Assembly: GCA_020722815.1 (NCBI GenBank)
Contig: DYKB01000066.1
Coordinates: 1-37,995 of the forward strand
Direction of reading: 5' to 3'
From: Caldithrix sp.
Lineage (GTDB): Bacteria > Zhuqueibacterota > Zhuqueibacteria > Thermofontimicrobiales > Sulfurfontimicrobiaceae
DNA length: 37,995 bases
The position numbers and the translations under genes were made by a program. Position 1 is the first letter of the stretch; each line of letters begins with the position of its first letter. This document shows, one piece after another, positions 1 to 8,746 of the stretch. The notes beneath the pieces were generated by a model. It was not told the DNA's origin, made no database searches, and worked only from the letters and a program-made list of their open reading frames with translations.

Positions 1-51
1 TTTGATGAGGCGCAGTCGGCTTGAGAATATTCCAGCAGACTTTATCCACCG

Positions 52-105
52 CTGCCCTGGACACAAAAAATGAAAATTGTTTGCTTTCACCCGGTGATCG
101 GTTAC
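52..105 (+). repeat. Left copy of 54-bp window-terminal inverted repeat
   Basis: This stretch is the reverse complement of the last 54 bases of the window (37942-37995), with a single mismatch near position 84. It contains the short palindrome TCACCcGGTGA and ends in CGGTTAC. It lies just upstream of the aldo/keto reductase start. A shorter relative of its right end (17 of 18 bases) occurs at 32385-32402. This is a dispersed non-coding repeat. Its placement at both ends suggests the assembly stopped in a multi-copy repeat. Confidence 0.85.
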
Positions 106-149
106 CTAAATTTAACATTATCATATTATTTTCAACCAGTTGAGGGTTT

Positions 150-1097
150 ATGAATCGACGTAAATGGGGCATTAATAGCCCTGAACTTACTGAACTTGGT
201 TTCGGAAGCTGGACGATTGGCGGACCCTGGCAGTACGGCTGGGGACCGGTAAATGATTTCGAATCAATCGAAGCCATTGAAATGGCGTTGGATTCAGGCA
301 TTAACTGGATTGATACGGCCCCTGCCTACGGTCTGGGACACGCAGAAAAAATTATCGGCGAGGTTATTAAAAAGAGGCGTTCAACAATATTTCTGGCAAC
401 AAAATGTGGATTGGTATGGGATGATAATGGTAAAATTTTCAACAATTTACATCCGAAAAGTATCCGTCAGGAAATTGAAGCCAGTTTAAAGCGACTGCAG
501 ACTGAATATATCGATTTGTATCAATTGCACTGGCCGGATAAAGCGCATCCAGTTGAAAAAACCTGGGAAGAACTGGTAAAATTAAAAAATAATGGAAAAA
601 TTCGCTATTTGGGGGTTAGCAATTTTGATATTGCGCTCATGGAGCGTTGCCAGAAAATTAATCCGATTGATACATTACAACCACCGTATAACTTAATACG
701 ACGTGATATTGAAAAAGAGCTTCTTCCCTACTGTCAGGCGAAAGGAATTGGCGTACTGGCTTACAGTCCACTTGAATCAGGGCTGCTCACCGGAAAATTC
801 GATATTACCCGGCTGGCTGCTGATGATTGGCGACGAAAAGGAATCAATTTTCGTGAACCGCGCCTCAGTCGGATTTTGGATTTTATCAAAAAGTTACAAC
901 CAATTGCCGATGAATATGGAAAAACAACCGGACAATTGGCAATTCGCTGGGTTCTTTCAAATCAAACCGTGACATCGGCCATCGTGGGAGCCAGGACAAA
1001 ACACCAGGTGAAAGAAAATCTGGACGCTACGAATTGGGAAATCTCAAAAAAGCATCTGGAAGAAATTGATATACTCGGCAGACAATTTCTTAAATAA
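150..1097 (+). CDS. Aldo/keto reductase family oxidoreductase
   Basis: A 315-residue cytoplasmic protein of the aldo/keto reductase superfamily, which reduces carbonyl groups with NAD(P)H on a TIM barrel. The catalytic tetrad is visible: Asp55 and Tyr60 in WIDTAPAYG, Lys85 in ATKCG and His127 in DLYQLHWPD. The C-terminal part has the expected cofactor-phosphate region (IVGARTKHQVKENL). Length is normal. The ATG start has a GAGGG ribosome site four bases upstream. It stands alone, directly after the left terminal repeat, and no neighbour points to a substrate. The early GGPWQYGWG loop resembles members annotated as general-stress or sugar-related reductases, but the substrate cannot be named. 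Confidence 0.93.
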   Translation: MNRRKWGINSPELTELGFGSWTIGGPWQYGWGPVNDFESIEAIEMALDSGINWIDTAPAYGLGHAEKIIGEVIKKRRSTIFLATKCGLVWDDNGKIFNNLHPKSIRQEIEASLKRLQTEYIDLYQLHWPDKAHPVEKTWEELVKLKNNGKIRYLGVSNFDIALMERCQKINPIDTLQPPYNLIRRDIEKELLPYCQAKGIGVLAYSPLESGLLTGKFDITRLAADDWRRKGINFREPRLSRILDFIKKLQPIADEYGKTTGQLAIRWVLSNQTVTSAIVGARTKHQVKENLDATNWEISKKHLEEIDILGRQFLK

Positions 1098-1428
1098 AAA
1101 TATCTTTTAAAAAAACCGGGGAAGACCTTAGCGATTTTTCTTGCGAGAATTCTGATTTTAGCTTATTTACAGGATTTCAATAAAAAAACCTCTAAAAACT
1201 GAATTTTAGATAACTTTTTGAATAGAAAAAAAAATAACTTGTCCGCCCCACCTGAAAATGGAACTTATTTGAACAGAGGGCATTTAAAGGGATTAATTTT
1301 TTCAGGAAGCAGCGATAACGCCGCGAAGCAGCATCTCATGATGCGAACACATCATGTTTCTTCGAACTGGGAATTTAATCTGTTGACTCCATAGAAAAGG
1401 TATAATCAACACCAGAAAGGAAATTAAA
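1098..1428. other. Intergenic stretch, no gene seen
   Basis: AT-rich spacer between the aldo/keto reductase and thyX. The only local structure noticed is a 7-bp stem (1337-1343 with 1350-1356, CATGATG/CATCATG) with a 6-base loop. No U-tract follows it, so it is not a clear terminator. No convincing promoter was identified. Confidence 0.5.
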
Positions 1429-2304
1429 ATGCCGCAAAATACCAAAACCGCAGCGGAAATCATCGGGAAAGTTTTTCCCTGTCTGGATCATGGTTTTGTT
1501 CGGCTGGTTGATTATATGGGTTCAGACGAGGCTGTCGTACAGGCAGCACGAGTTTCTTATGGCGAAGGGACCAAAAAACTTCGGGAAGATCGTGGTTTGA
1601 TTCGGTATCTGATGCGGCATCAGCATACCACCCCATTTGAAATGGTGGAATATAAATTTCATTGTAAAATGCCGATTTTTGTCGCCCGGCAATGGATTCG
1701 CCATCGCACCGCAAGTGTAAATGAGTATTCTTTAAGATATTCTAAAGCGATTAACGAATTTTATTTACCAGAATCGGAAACACTCAATCTGCAGTCGGCA
1801 GCCAATAAACAGGGACGCTCAACAGAAGCCGTAGATGTGGAATTACAAAAACAAATTTTGGAAATTATAAAAGCCGGTACGGATCAGGCCTGGCAGGATT
1901 ATGAGAAATTAGAAGCCACCGGCCTCAGTCGCGAACTGGCACGAATTAATCTTCCCCTTTCATTGTATACGGAATGGTACTGGAAAATTGATCTTCATAA
2001 TCTTTTACATTTTTTAAAATTGCGTCTGGATGAACATGCGCAATATGAGATTCGCGTTTATGCGCAGGCAATTGCAGAAATAATTAAAATTGTGACACCA
2101 ATTGTCTGGGAAGCTTTTGAAGATTATATACTAAAGGCACAGACGTTTTCAAAAGATGAACTAATTTTATTGGCCCAAATGCTGAAATTTACACCAGAAT
2201 CAACAGAACCACTTCCTGTGTTTGAAGATTCCGGACTTAGCAAACGGGAAGTGGAGGAATTTATCGAAAAACTAAATTCGATGAAAAGATTACGTGATCA
2301 TTGA
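1429..2304 (+). CDS. thyX: FAD-dependent thymidylate synthase ThyX
   Basis: Converts dUMP to dTMP using methylenetetrahydrofolate, with reduced FAD as hydride carrier. The ThyX signature RHRTASVNEYSLRYS is complete at residues 91-105, including the Arg, Ser96, Asn98, Glu99 and Arg103 positions. The 291 residues are longer than the usual 220-260. The excess is a C-terminal extension (about residue 235 onward) rich in charged residues and without a recognisable domain. An AAAGGA ribosome site lies eight bases before the ATG. The gene appears monocistronic. Methylene-THF would come from GlyA (9527-10813). No thyA or folA is seen in the window. Confidence 0.97.
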   Translation: MPQNTKTAAEIIGKVFPCLDHGFVRLVDYMGSDEAVVQAARVSYGEGTKKLREDRGLIRYLMRHQHTTPFEMVEYKFHCKMPIFVARQWIRHRTASVNEYSLRYSKAINEFYLPESETLNLQSAANKQGRSTEAVDVELQKQILEIIKAGTDQAWQDYEKLEATGLSRELARINLPLSLYTEWYWKIDLHNLLHFLKLRLDEHAQYEIRVYAQAIAEIIKIVTPIVWEAFEDYILKAQTFSKDELILLAQMLKFTPESTEPLPVFEDSGLSKREVEEFIEKLNSMKRLRDH

Positions 2305-2393
2305 AAAATGGTTCATATTTAGCTGAAATTACATTAACTATTTGAATCTGACGCTTTAGAATTCGCTCTTTAGCATATTTTCATAGAAAATTA

Positions 2394-2422
2394 TTGACTT
2401 TTATAAAGAATTTTCATATTTT
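2394..2422 (+). promoter_or_regulatory. Sigma70-like promoter for the winged-helix gene
   Basis: TTGACT at 2394-2399 and TATTTT at 2417-2422 are separated by exactly 17 bases, close to the sigma70 consensus. It lies about 110 bases upstream of the ATG at 2532, which leaves a leader containing the 2458-2480 hairpin. Assigned by eye. The region is AT-rich, so chance matches are possible. Confidence 0.45.
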
Positions 2423-2457
2423 AATATTTACAAAAATGAATTTATGTTTTTTTAACT

Positions 2458-2480
2458 GCCCTTAATACTTAAAAAAGGGC
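2458..2480 (+). terminator. Short hairpin with T-rich tail between thyX and the winged-helix gene
   Basis: GCCCTT (2458-2463) pairs with AAGGGC (2475-2480) across an A-rich loop and is followed by CTTTTATT. It could end a thyX transcript. If the 2394-2422 promoter is real, it could instead be a leader hairpin for the next gene. The stem is only six pairs. Confidence 0.4.
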
Positions 2481-2531
2481 CTTTTATTAATTTATTTTCC
2501 TTTCTCACATGACAATAAAAAGGAGGCATAA

Positions 2532-2726
2532 ATGCTAAAATTAGTTGGAGAGACAGCCGGAAAAGTATGGCATTTCTTAAAAGAAAATGGTGAAAAATCC
2601 GTTACTCAATTAAAAGAAGTGGAAAGCAACCAACTCCTGCTGAATCTTGCCCTTGGTTGGCTGGCTCGAGAGGATAAAGTCAATCTGGAAAAAAAGGGTA
2701 ATGTCGTAAAAGTTACCTTGAAGTAA
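2532..2726 (+). CDS. Small winged-helix protein (DUF2582-like)
   Basis: A 64-residue protein with the pattern of the DUF2582 winged helix-turn-helix family. That family is found as one-domain proteins in Bacteroidetes-like bacteria and some archaea. Residues 1-20 (ETAGKVWHFLKENGEKS) form helix 1. Residues 22-50 hold the helix-turn-helix, including LALGWLAREDKV. A basic beta-wing (KKGNVVKVTL) ends the chain. An ideal AAGGAGG ribosome site sits five bases before the ATG, and the gene has its own promoter candidate and terminator, so it is probably well expressed. A DNA-binding role is inferred from the fold. No target is known to me. Confidence 0.8.
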   Translation: MLKLVGETAGKVWHFLKENGEKSVTQLKEVESNQLLLNLALGWLAREDKVNLEKKGNVVKVTLK

Positions 2727-2753
2727 TCTTTTAACAATTCGAAAATGTACGGC

Positions 2754-2785
2754 AATGCCTCGAATTTATTCGGGGCATTTTTTTT
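2754..2785 (+). terminator. Rho-independent terminator after the winged-helix gene
   Basis: AATGCCTCGAAT (2754-2765) pairs with ATTCGGGGCATT (2768-2779) through a two-base loop, with one G-T wobble. A run of eight T (2778-2785) follows. It starts 28 bases after the stop codon at 2726 and is the clearest intrinsic terminator in the window. Confidence 0.88.
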
Positions 2786-3044
2786 CAATATTTGAACAGC
2801 GATCACTCCCCAAAATTCGTTTATCACGACTGACTTGCTTATCGGCCTGAAACGACGGATTATTTGTACTTCAATAAAAGCGACCGATTAAAATAAAGCG
2901 CTCTTCTTTTAAAACCCCAAACAACAAAAATTAAAAAAATCGTCGTTCAGGGAACAAAAAGCCATTCTCTTTGTTTTAAATTAATTTGAGATAACAATTG
3001 ATTTTTAGCGATGCATATAAACATCTTAATTCAGGGAAAGTTAA
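2786..3044. other. Intergenic stretch before the lipoprotein gene, nothing defined
   Basis: AT-rich spacer between the terminator and the lipoprotein start. It must hold the promoter for the lipoprotein and barrel pair. Several TTGA and TATA-like words occur, but none has acceptable spacing. Confidence 0.4.
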
Positions 3045-4232
3045 ATGATCCGAAAAATTTGCCGGTATTTTATTCCATTTATTAGCACTATTCTCCTCCT
3101 GACTCTGGCTTGTGAATATTCCAAAGAGATGCCAGGCGCTTTTGAGGAGATTAATCCAAATCTTGGTGAGAAAAAGAAAGAAACCTTTTATCCCTTAAAT
3201 ATCGAATCCCGCTCCCGGGATGCAAAATTGGGTGATAGCCCATACTTGTTTCTGGGTCAATATAATGGTTACAAGTCTTACATTCTCTCGCGTATTGCGA
3301 TTAGTTCCCTTGCGAATATCGACTCCACAGTCATCAATTCCGTTTCACTAGCGCTATCTCCAGTCAAATTTGACTCTACCGAAGCCAACAACCCCCAATT
3401 TAAAGCCCGTGTCAGAATCCTGAAAGATATGGAAGCGGGTTGGCTTGACTCTGATATTACCTGGAGTTCCTTTAGCCAGACGAATTTTCAAAATACAATT
3501 ATAAACGAAACCGATTTGGGCGCTTCTCAGGATGAGACCGTATATCTGAAGCTCGATGTTACGAAATTTACCACATCTAAAGGACGGCTGGATTCAACGT
3601 TACGATATTATGGAATTCTTATCGAATTTGAGGCCCCGGAAGGACAAAATGCCATGCGGTGTTTTAGTTCGTGTGACGCAACTGATGCCACGCAACTGCC
3701 GACCTTAACCATTGTTTCAACTTATAATAGCACAACGGATACCAGCTATTTCTCGGCAGGCTATGATGTTTCAATTTTGCAATACCGCCCGTTAGAAAAC
3801 GAAACTACTCAATATTTCTCGGTTGGAAACACGTTAAATGGTTCCCTGCAATTTCCACAGTTGTCACTGGCAGAAAATGCGACTATCAATCGTGCCCAGG
3901 TAATTTTTCAGTTTGATACGACGCGCTCATTTTATGCGGTGAATGATGTTGTAAGTGTCGCGGCCATTCCAGCAAAATGGGGTGAAGATCCTTCGACGAC
4001 AATTAGCTATAGCAGTCTGCCATTAGCACACGACACCCTTAAAATTGATGTCCGGGTTGCTGTTCAGGATTGGATTTCAAAGGATGATACTTATAGTGAC
4101 GGATTCCAGATTAAATCAACGTTAAGTGATATTGATATCATGAATATCTTTTTTTATAATAATTTGGCAGATTCGACACGTAGACCCAGACTGGTGGTAG
4201 AATATACCTTACCTCCTTCCAGTCTCAAATAA
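3045..4232 (+). CDS. Secreted lipoprotein with DNRLRE-like domains
   Basis: A 395-residue protein with an N-terminal signal ending in a relaxed lipobox (LTLAC, Cys23), so probably a lipidated envelope protein. The mature part reads as two beta-rich repeats, about residues 45-235 and 245-390. Each has the features of DNRLRE-type carbohydrate-binding-like domains: the motif GWLDSDITWSSF in the first repeat and KWGEDPSTTISYSSLPL in the second, each domain closing with a strand such as RPRLVVEYTL. The outer-membrane barrel gene follows 24 bases later, so the two are probably co-transcribed and may work together at the outer membrane. The function is not known. The domain call rests on pattern recognition only. 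Confidence 0.7.
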   Translation: MIRKICRYFIPFISTILLLTLACEYSKEMPGAFEEINPNLGEKKKETFYPLNIESRSRDAKLGDSPYLFLGQYNGYKSYILSRIAISSLANIDSTVINSVSLALSPVKFDSTEANNPQFKARVRILKDMEAGWLDSDITWSSFSQTNFQNTIINETDLGASQDETVYLKLDVTKFTTSKGRLDSTLRYYGILIEFEAPEGQNAMRCFSSCDATDATQLPTLTIVSTYNSTTDTSYFSAGYDVSILQYRPLENETTQYFSVGNTLNGSLQFPQLSLAENATINRAQVIFQFDTTRSFYAVNDVVSVAAIPAKWGEDPSTTISYSSLPLAHDTLKIDVRVAVQDWISKDDTYSDGFQIKSTLSDIDIMNIFFYNNLADSTRRPRLVVEYTLPPSSLK

Positions 4233-4256
4233 TCATAATCGCGGGAGTAAATTTTC

Positions 4257-5501
4257 ATGATAAAGCATATCTTAAGTAGTGTAATTTTCATTTTTATTAT
4301 TTCATTACTGCCTCAAAATCAATTAACGGCAACGTCATTTTTTTCCACTCGGGGTTTAGGCTTAAAATCAGAACCAACGAGTGCCCGTGGATTTGCCATG
4401 GGCGGGGTTGGAATCGCCATTCCCCAGGATCTGGGTTTATCCAGCCTGAATCCAGCGACGTTAACTCCCACAGCCTTAACCCGGCTTACATTACATTTTG
4501 GTTCCGAATTTGTGGAACAGGAAAATCGACTTGGAACTGGTCGTTCGACTTATACAAATGCACTCGGGGGTCAATTTTTGATTCCGGTAACATCCAGGTA
4601 CTCCATTTCCATGGGGATACAGCCTTTATTTTTAGCAGATTTTAAATTCAGAACGACAGTTGGCAGCGGCGACACCCAATACCAGGAAAGCGTTGGCAAC
4701 AAAGGAAGTTTGAACAAACTGTTCCTGGCCTTTTATGGACAACCAGTCAAGAAATTTTCTTTCGGAATTAGCTACAATTATAATACAGGTAAATACGAAA
4801 AGCCCTGGCAGGTTGATTATACCAACGAGGCCTATTTTGACACAAATGATCGCTTCAATACTCAACTTAGCGGTCACTCATTTTCGATGGGATTTTTAGT
4901 TAATCCATATAAAACCTGGTTCGTGGGAATGACATATACTTCGCCGTTAGAACTTATATCTCGCAACTCAATGACGCATGGTTTTCTCGTTAACCTGAAT
5001 GAATATTCGACGACTTATGCACATACGTCACTGGATGATGGCACAACTAATTTACCAGCAAGCTGGGGAATTGGCACTTCGATTATTTTAAAAAAGAAAT
5101 GGTTACTTTCAGCAGATTATTTTAGCGAACCACTCTCGCAAATGAAAGAAAATGGTGAAAGTTTAGCTTCAGAATTTAATGACTTTACTCGATTTTCAGC
5201 CGGAATTGAGTATACAGCGTCAACTAATCCATATTCCAGTTATTTCAGCCATGTTCCATTACGAATCGGCTATTTTTACAAACAACTTCCCGTGAAATTT
5301 GGCAGCGAACCAATTCATGAACAAGGTTTTTCGATGGGATTTGGCTTACCATTTTTCTACTCGATGGGAAAAATGGATATCGCCTTTGCTTATGGAAAGC
5401 GGGGTGATATTGCGAATAACTATGTAAAAGAAAATTTTTATTATATAATGGCCAGTGTTACCGGTGGAGAACGCTGGTTTCTTGGCGGCCGTAAAAGATA
5501 A
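4257..5501 (+). CDS. FadL/OmpP1-like outer-membrane beta-barrel protein
   Basis: A 414-residue protein with a signal peptide (residues 1-26, ending near LTATS). It then has the segment SARGFAMGGVGIAIPQDLGLSSLNPATL, typical of the FadL/TodX (OMPP1) hatch region: a 'GGA' turn followed by an Asn-Pro-Ala motif. The rest alternates polar and hydrophobic residues with regularly spaced aromatics (for example SMGIQPLFLADFKF and FSFGISYNYNTGKY), as expected for about 14 transmembrane strands. The last strand (YYIMASVTGGERWFLGGRKR) ends in a basic tail, commonly seen in FCB-group barrels. A GGGAG ribosome site precedes the ATG. The gene pairs with the upstream lipoprotein. Passive transport of hydrophobic compounds is the family role; the substrate here is unknown. 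Confidence 0.8.
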   Translation: MIKHILSSVIFIFIISLLPQNQLTATSFFSTRGLGLKSEPTSARGFAMGGVGIAIPQDLGLSSLNPATLTPTALTRLTLHFGSEFVEQENRLGTGRSTYTNALGGQFLIPVTSRYSISMGIQPLFLADFKFRTTVGSGDTQYQESVGNKGSLNKLFLAFYGQPVKKFSFGISYNYNTGKYEKPWQVDYTNEAYFDTNDRFNTQLSGHSFSMGFLVNPYKTWFVGMTYTSPLELISRNSMTHGFLVNLNEYSTTYAHTSLDDGTTNLPASWGIGTSIILKKKWLLSADYFSEPLSQMKENGESLASEFNDFTRFSAGIEYTASTNPYSSYFSHVPLRIGYFYKQLPVKFGSEPIHEQGFSMGFGLPFFYSMGKMDIAFAYGKRGDIANNYVKENFYYIMASVTGGERWFLGGRKR

Positions 5502-5693
5502 CCTGACGAATAGAACTCAGCAAAAGGCTTGGTTATAAATTTTACATTACTTCATGATAAAATTACAATTTCGAAACAAAAATTTTCCTTGATTTTTTAA
5601 AAAATTTTCATTACCATACGTTTAATTAAGGTTTTATTTTAAAACGAGCTATTAACTATATTAACAGAACCAAAAAGTCTCGGGAGGTCGTGG

Positions 5694-6962
5694 ATGCAAA
5701 ATCAAAAATCGATTTTTTGGGTTGCTATTCTTCTCAGTATCACTTTAATCGTTATACTGTTAGCCAATTTCGGATGTGTTCCTCCGGAACCAAAGATTGA
5801 TCCGGTCCGCCAAAAAGCAATTCAGGACTCTATTCGCGAAGCTAGTCAAAAAAAATACCTGTTTGAGCTTGATAAAACCTGGAGTACTGGATACGAATAC
5901 CATAAATCGGGTATGTTCCGTCAGGCAATTAAACCTTTCTGGCGCGTAGCAGAACTTGATACAATTCAGCGATATAAGCTTGTTTGGTCCAAATTAGTGG
6001 ACGCTTACTTTAAACTAGGCGTCGTTGATAGTGCTGAACTTGCCTGTGCAAAAGGTTTGGAACAATATCCTGATAACACCTATTTGTTACGAAATATGGC
6101 CCATATTCAAGCTGGTCGGGATTTGAACGAAGAGGCAATCGCAAATTATGAAAAAATAGTTAAATTAGAACCAGATGCACTGGACGACTGGAAAAAATTA
6201 GGGAGCCTTCGTTTAAAAGAGAATCTGGTTGATGAAGCAATTCGTGCGTATGAAAAAGCTTCTGAACTGAAATCAGATGATCAGGAAAGTAATGAGATTC
6301 TTACCAAATTATATGCCCAGACTGGTAATGATGATGCAGCGCTGGAACGGTTAGAAAAGCTTCGCAAACAAGACCCAACCAACACCAAACACATGTTCAA
6401 TCTCGGACGGCAATATTTCCAACGCGAAATGTGGTCAAACGCTGAACCAGAATTCCGTGAATACTTAAAATCAAATCCTGATGATACTTATGCAGCAGAA
6501 CTTTTAGGCGCTTCCCTCCAAAATCAAAATAAATTTGAAGACGCCATTAAAGTCTATGAAGATGTGCTTAAACGCAAACCAGATAATAAAAAGAGCTATT
6601 GTGAAATTGCATCCTGCCTGAAATCGTTGAAAAGGTATCGACAGGCACGCGAAAATGTTAGACAGGCACTTAAAATCGATGCGAATTACGGCTATGCCTT
6701 CCTGGTATTGGGAGAAATTTATGAGGCTGCGGCTGAAAACTGCATGAGTGACAATAACAGAACCGCCCCATCTTTTGATGATAAATTAGTTTATCAATTG
6801 GCGTATGATCAATTTAACAAAGCAGCGGAAGATCCCGCTTCGAGATCTTTTGCGATGCGTCGTATTGAATATGTTAAACAAATGACGCCAACAAAAGAAG
6901 ACTTATTTATGAATAAAGGCAAAACAAAAGCTCGTGGTACCTGCTACGCCTGGATATACTAA
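5694..6962 (+). CDS. TPR-repeat lipoprotein A
   Basis: A 422-residue protein with one N-terminal hydrophobic segment ending in NFGC (Cys28), an atypical lipobox shared with its paralogue at 7457-8731. From about residue 60 to 370 it is a chain of tetratricopeptide repeats (for example AELLGASLQNQNKFEDAIKVYEDVLKRKPD), so a helical protein-interaction scaffold facing the periplasm is expected. The C-terminus carries a conserved block, PTKEDLFMNKG followed by CYAWIY, also present in the paralogue. GGGAGG sits seven bases before the ATG. Partner unknown. Confidence 0.85.
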   Translation: MQNQKSIFWVAILLSITLIVILLANFGCVPPEPKIDPVRQKAIQDSIREASQKKYLFELDKTWSTGYEYHKSGMFRQAIKPFWRVAELDTIQRYKLVWSKLVDAYFKLGVVDSAELACAKGLEQYPDNTYLLRNMAHIQAGRDLNEEAIANYEKIVKLEPDALDDWKKLGSLRLKENLVDEAIRAYEKASELKSDDQESNEILTKLYAQTGNDDAALERLEKLRKQDPTNTKHMFNLGRQYFQREMWSNAEPEFREYLKSNPDDTYAAELLGASLQNQNKFEDAIKVYEDVLKRKPDNKKSYCEIASCLKSLKRYRQARENVRQALKIDANYGYAFLVLGEIYEAAAENCMSDNNRTAPSFDDKLVYQLAYDQFNKAAEDPASRSFAMRRIEYVKQMTPTKEDLFMNKGKTKARGTCYAWIY

Positions 6963-7456
6963 TATCAACACCTCATCCGAGCACAATTGATATTTCAAAA
7001 AAGGGAATTTTTTGGCATCGGAAGTTGATTTAAATTTATTATACAGGATTCGAGCAGCCAATATTCATTTATTATGACGCTGTTCCGCAGTTGACTACAT
7101 TTTTTTAGGACTTAATGCGATCATGCCAACTTCATCATTGTCGAGCGATTTAACTCACCGCTAAATTTTCCCATAGGGGATAGATAATATTTTGCTCCTC
7201 ATGAAACAGGATATGATATTATCCAATTAAAAAACTGGCAGATCGTTGTCTCATCCGCACCAAAATGATGAGTAACAATGAATTTGGATTCAGGCTTATT
7301 ATTTTTTCAATAAGGGCGAAGCTTTTTGTTTGCCAATTTATTATATAGGACATTTTAAGTATCAAAAGAATGCCTCGTCCCGGCGGCATCAATAATTTAC
7401 CTGATTAAGAAAATTTGATCTGAAAGTATTTTTGACATCTTAAATGGAGGATTTAG
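6963..7456. other. 494-bp intergenic stretch between the two TPR lipoproteins
   Basis: No ORF of note, no clear terminator or repeat was seen. The gap is long for tandem paralogues and suggests the second gene has its own promoter. Confidence 0.5.
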
Positions 7457-8731
7457 ATGCGAACTCAAAAGGTAAATAAAATCATGTTGTGGATAATAAT
7501 CGGCGAAACATTTGTTTACCTGCTGAGTCTGTTCAATTTTGGCTGTGCTCCTCCAGCGACTTCAATCGAAAGCTCAAAAAGAGTCGAATCAATTGATAGT
7601 TTGATGATAAAAAATCTTGAAGCATATAAAAAAAGTATCGATGATGAATATCAGATTGGATTAATGAATTATTCGAATGATCAATTTCGTGAAGCAGTAA
7701 ATCACTTTCAGCGTGTAATTCAACTCGACACAATCCAATATCTTAAAAATGTCTGGTGTAAAATTATTGATTCATATAAGAAGTTGGAACTACCTGACAG
7801 CGCCCTCCTCTATTGTGAAAAAGGTCTGGAACAACATCCTCAAAAAATCGAATTATTGATTCAAGGGGCAGCTCTTCATGAAAAACTTGAGAATCAGGAG
7901 CGTGCGATACCCTACTTCCAAAAACTGGTGAAATTAATCCCCCATTCACCTGAATATTGGAAAAAATTGGCCGGCCTTTTTTCACAAACGGATGTTGAAG
8001 CTGCGATTCAGGCGTATGAAGTTGTATTTTTACTGGATTCGGCCGATACTTCGGCCAAAAAAATTCAATCAGAACTTCTTCGACGTACAGAAGATCCAAC
8101 TCCTGTTCTGGAACGGATGGTCCGCATAAAACGACAAAATCCCGGACAGCGTCAGGCAGTTTTTAATTTGGGACAGTTTTATTTCATAAAAGGTGATTAT
8201 CCGAATGCAGAAATCGAATTTCGTGAGTATCTGAAAATTGAACCAACGGATGAAATCGGTCGGGAGTATTTAGCTGCTTCTTTTCAAAATCAGGGTAAAT
8301 TCGACGCTGCAATCAATGTTTACTTAACAATTTTAGAGACGAACCCCCATCATCTAAAAAGCTTATGTGAGATTGCCTATTGTTTAAAAAAGCGGGAAGA
8401 TTTTGAGCAGGCGCGGGAGTATGTCATCCGAGCCCAGAAAATTGATCCGGATTATGCCTTGAGTAATATTGTTTTGGGTGAAATTTATCAAAATGCTGCC
8501 GAAAAATGTCAAAAAGCCCGCGAACGGGTGCTGCCGGATTGGGACGACAAACTCATTTATCAAATGGCGTACGATCAGTATAAAGTTGCTTTGAATGATT
8601 CACTTTTTAAAGATATGGCAAAAAACAAAATTCAAACTGTCGCGCGATTGATTCCAACTAAAGAAGATTGGTTTATGCATCCGGCTGACAGGCAGGCAAA
8701 ATTAAAATGTTATGAATGGATTTATCAATAA
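7457..8731 (+). CDS. TPR-repeat lipoprotein B (paralogue of A)
   Basis: A 424-residue protein, colinear with the protein at 5694-6962. It has an N-terminal hydrophobic segment ending in NFGC (Cys30), a CxPP start to the mature chain, TPR units through the middle and the end block PTKEDWFMHPADRQ followed by CYEWIYQ. Similarity is strongest in the last third: EIAYCLKKREDFEQAREYV here against EIASCLKSLKRYRQARENV, and DKLIYQMAYDQY against DKLVYQLAYDQF. That places the pair as a diverged tandem duplication. TGGAGGA precedes the ATG. rpiB follows 15 bases after the stop, so the two are probably co-transcribed. The function is not known; a periplasmic scaffold is inferred. Confidence 0.85.
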   Translation: MRTQKVNKIMLWIIIGETFVYLLSLFNFGCAPPATSIESSKRVESIDSLMIKNLEAYKKSIDDEYQIGLMNYSNDQFREAVNHFQRVIQLDTIQYLKNVWCKIIDSYKKLELPDSALLYCEKGLEQHPQKIELLIQGAALHEKLENQERAIPYFQKLVKLIPHSPEYWKKLAGLFSQTDVEAAIQAYEVVFLLDSADTSAKKIQSELLRRTEDPTPVLERMVRIKRQNPGQRQAVFNLGQFYFIKGDYPNAEIEFREYLKIEPTDEIGREYLAASFQNQGKFDAAINVYLTILETNPHHLKSLCEIAYCLKKREDFEQAREYVIRAQKIDPDYALSNIVLGEIYQNAAEKCQKARERVLPDWDDKLIYQMAYDQYKVALNDSLFKDMAKNKIQTVARLIPTKEDWFMHPADRQAKLKCYEWIYQ

Positions 8732-8746
8732 AGGTTCTATTCACTC

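Noticed and set aside
1337..1356. Terminator after the aldo/keto reductase
   Set aside because: Only a 7-bp stem with no T-run, 240 bases after the stop codon.
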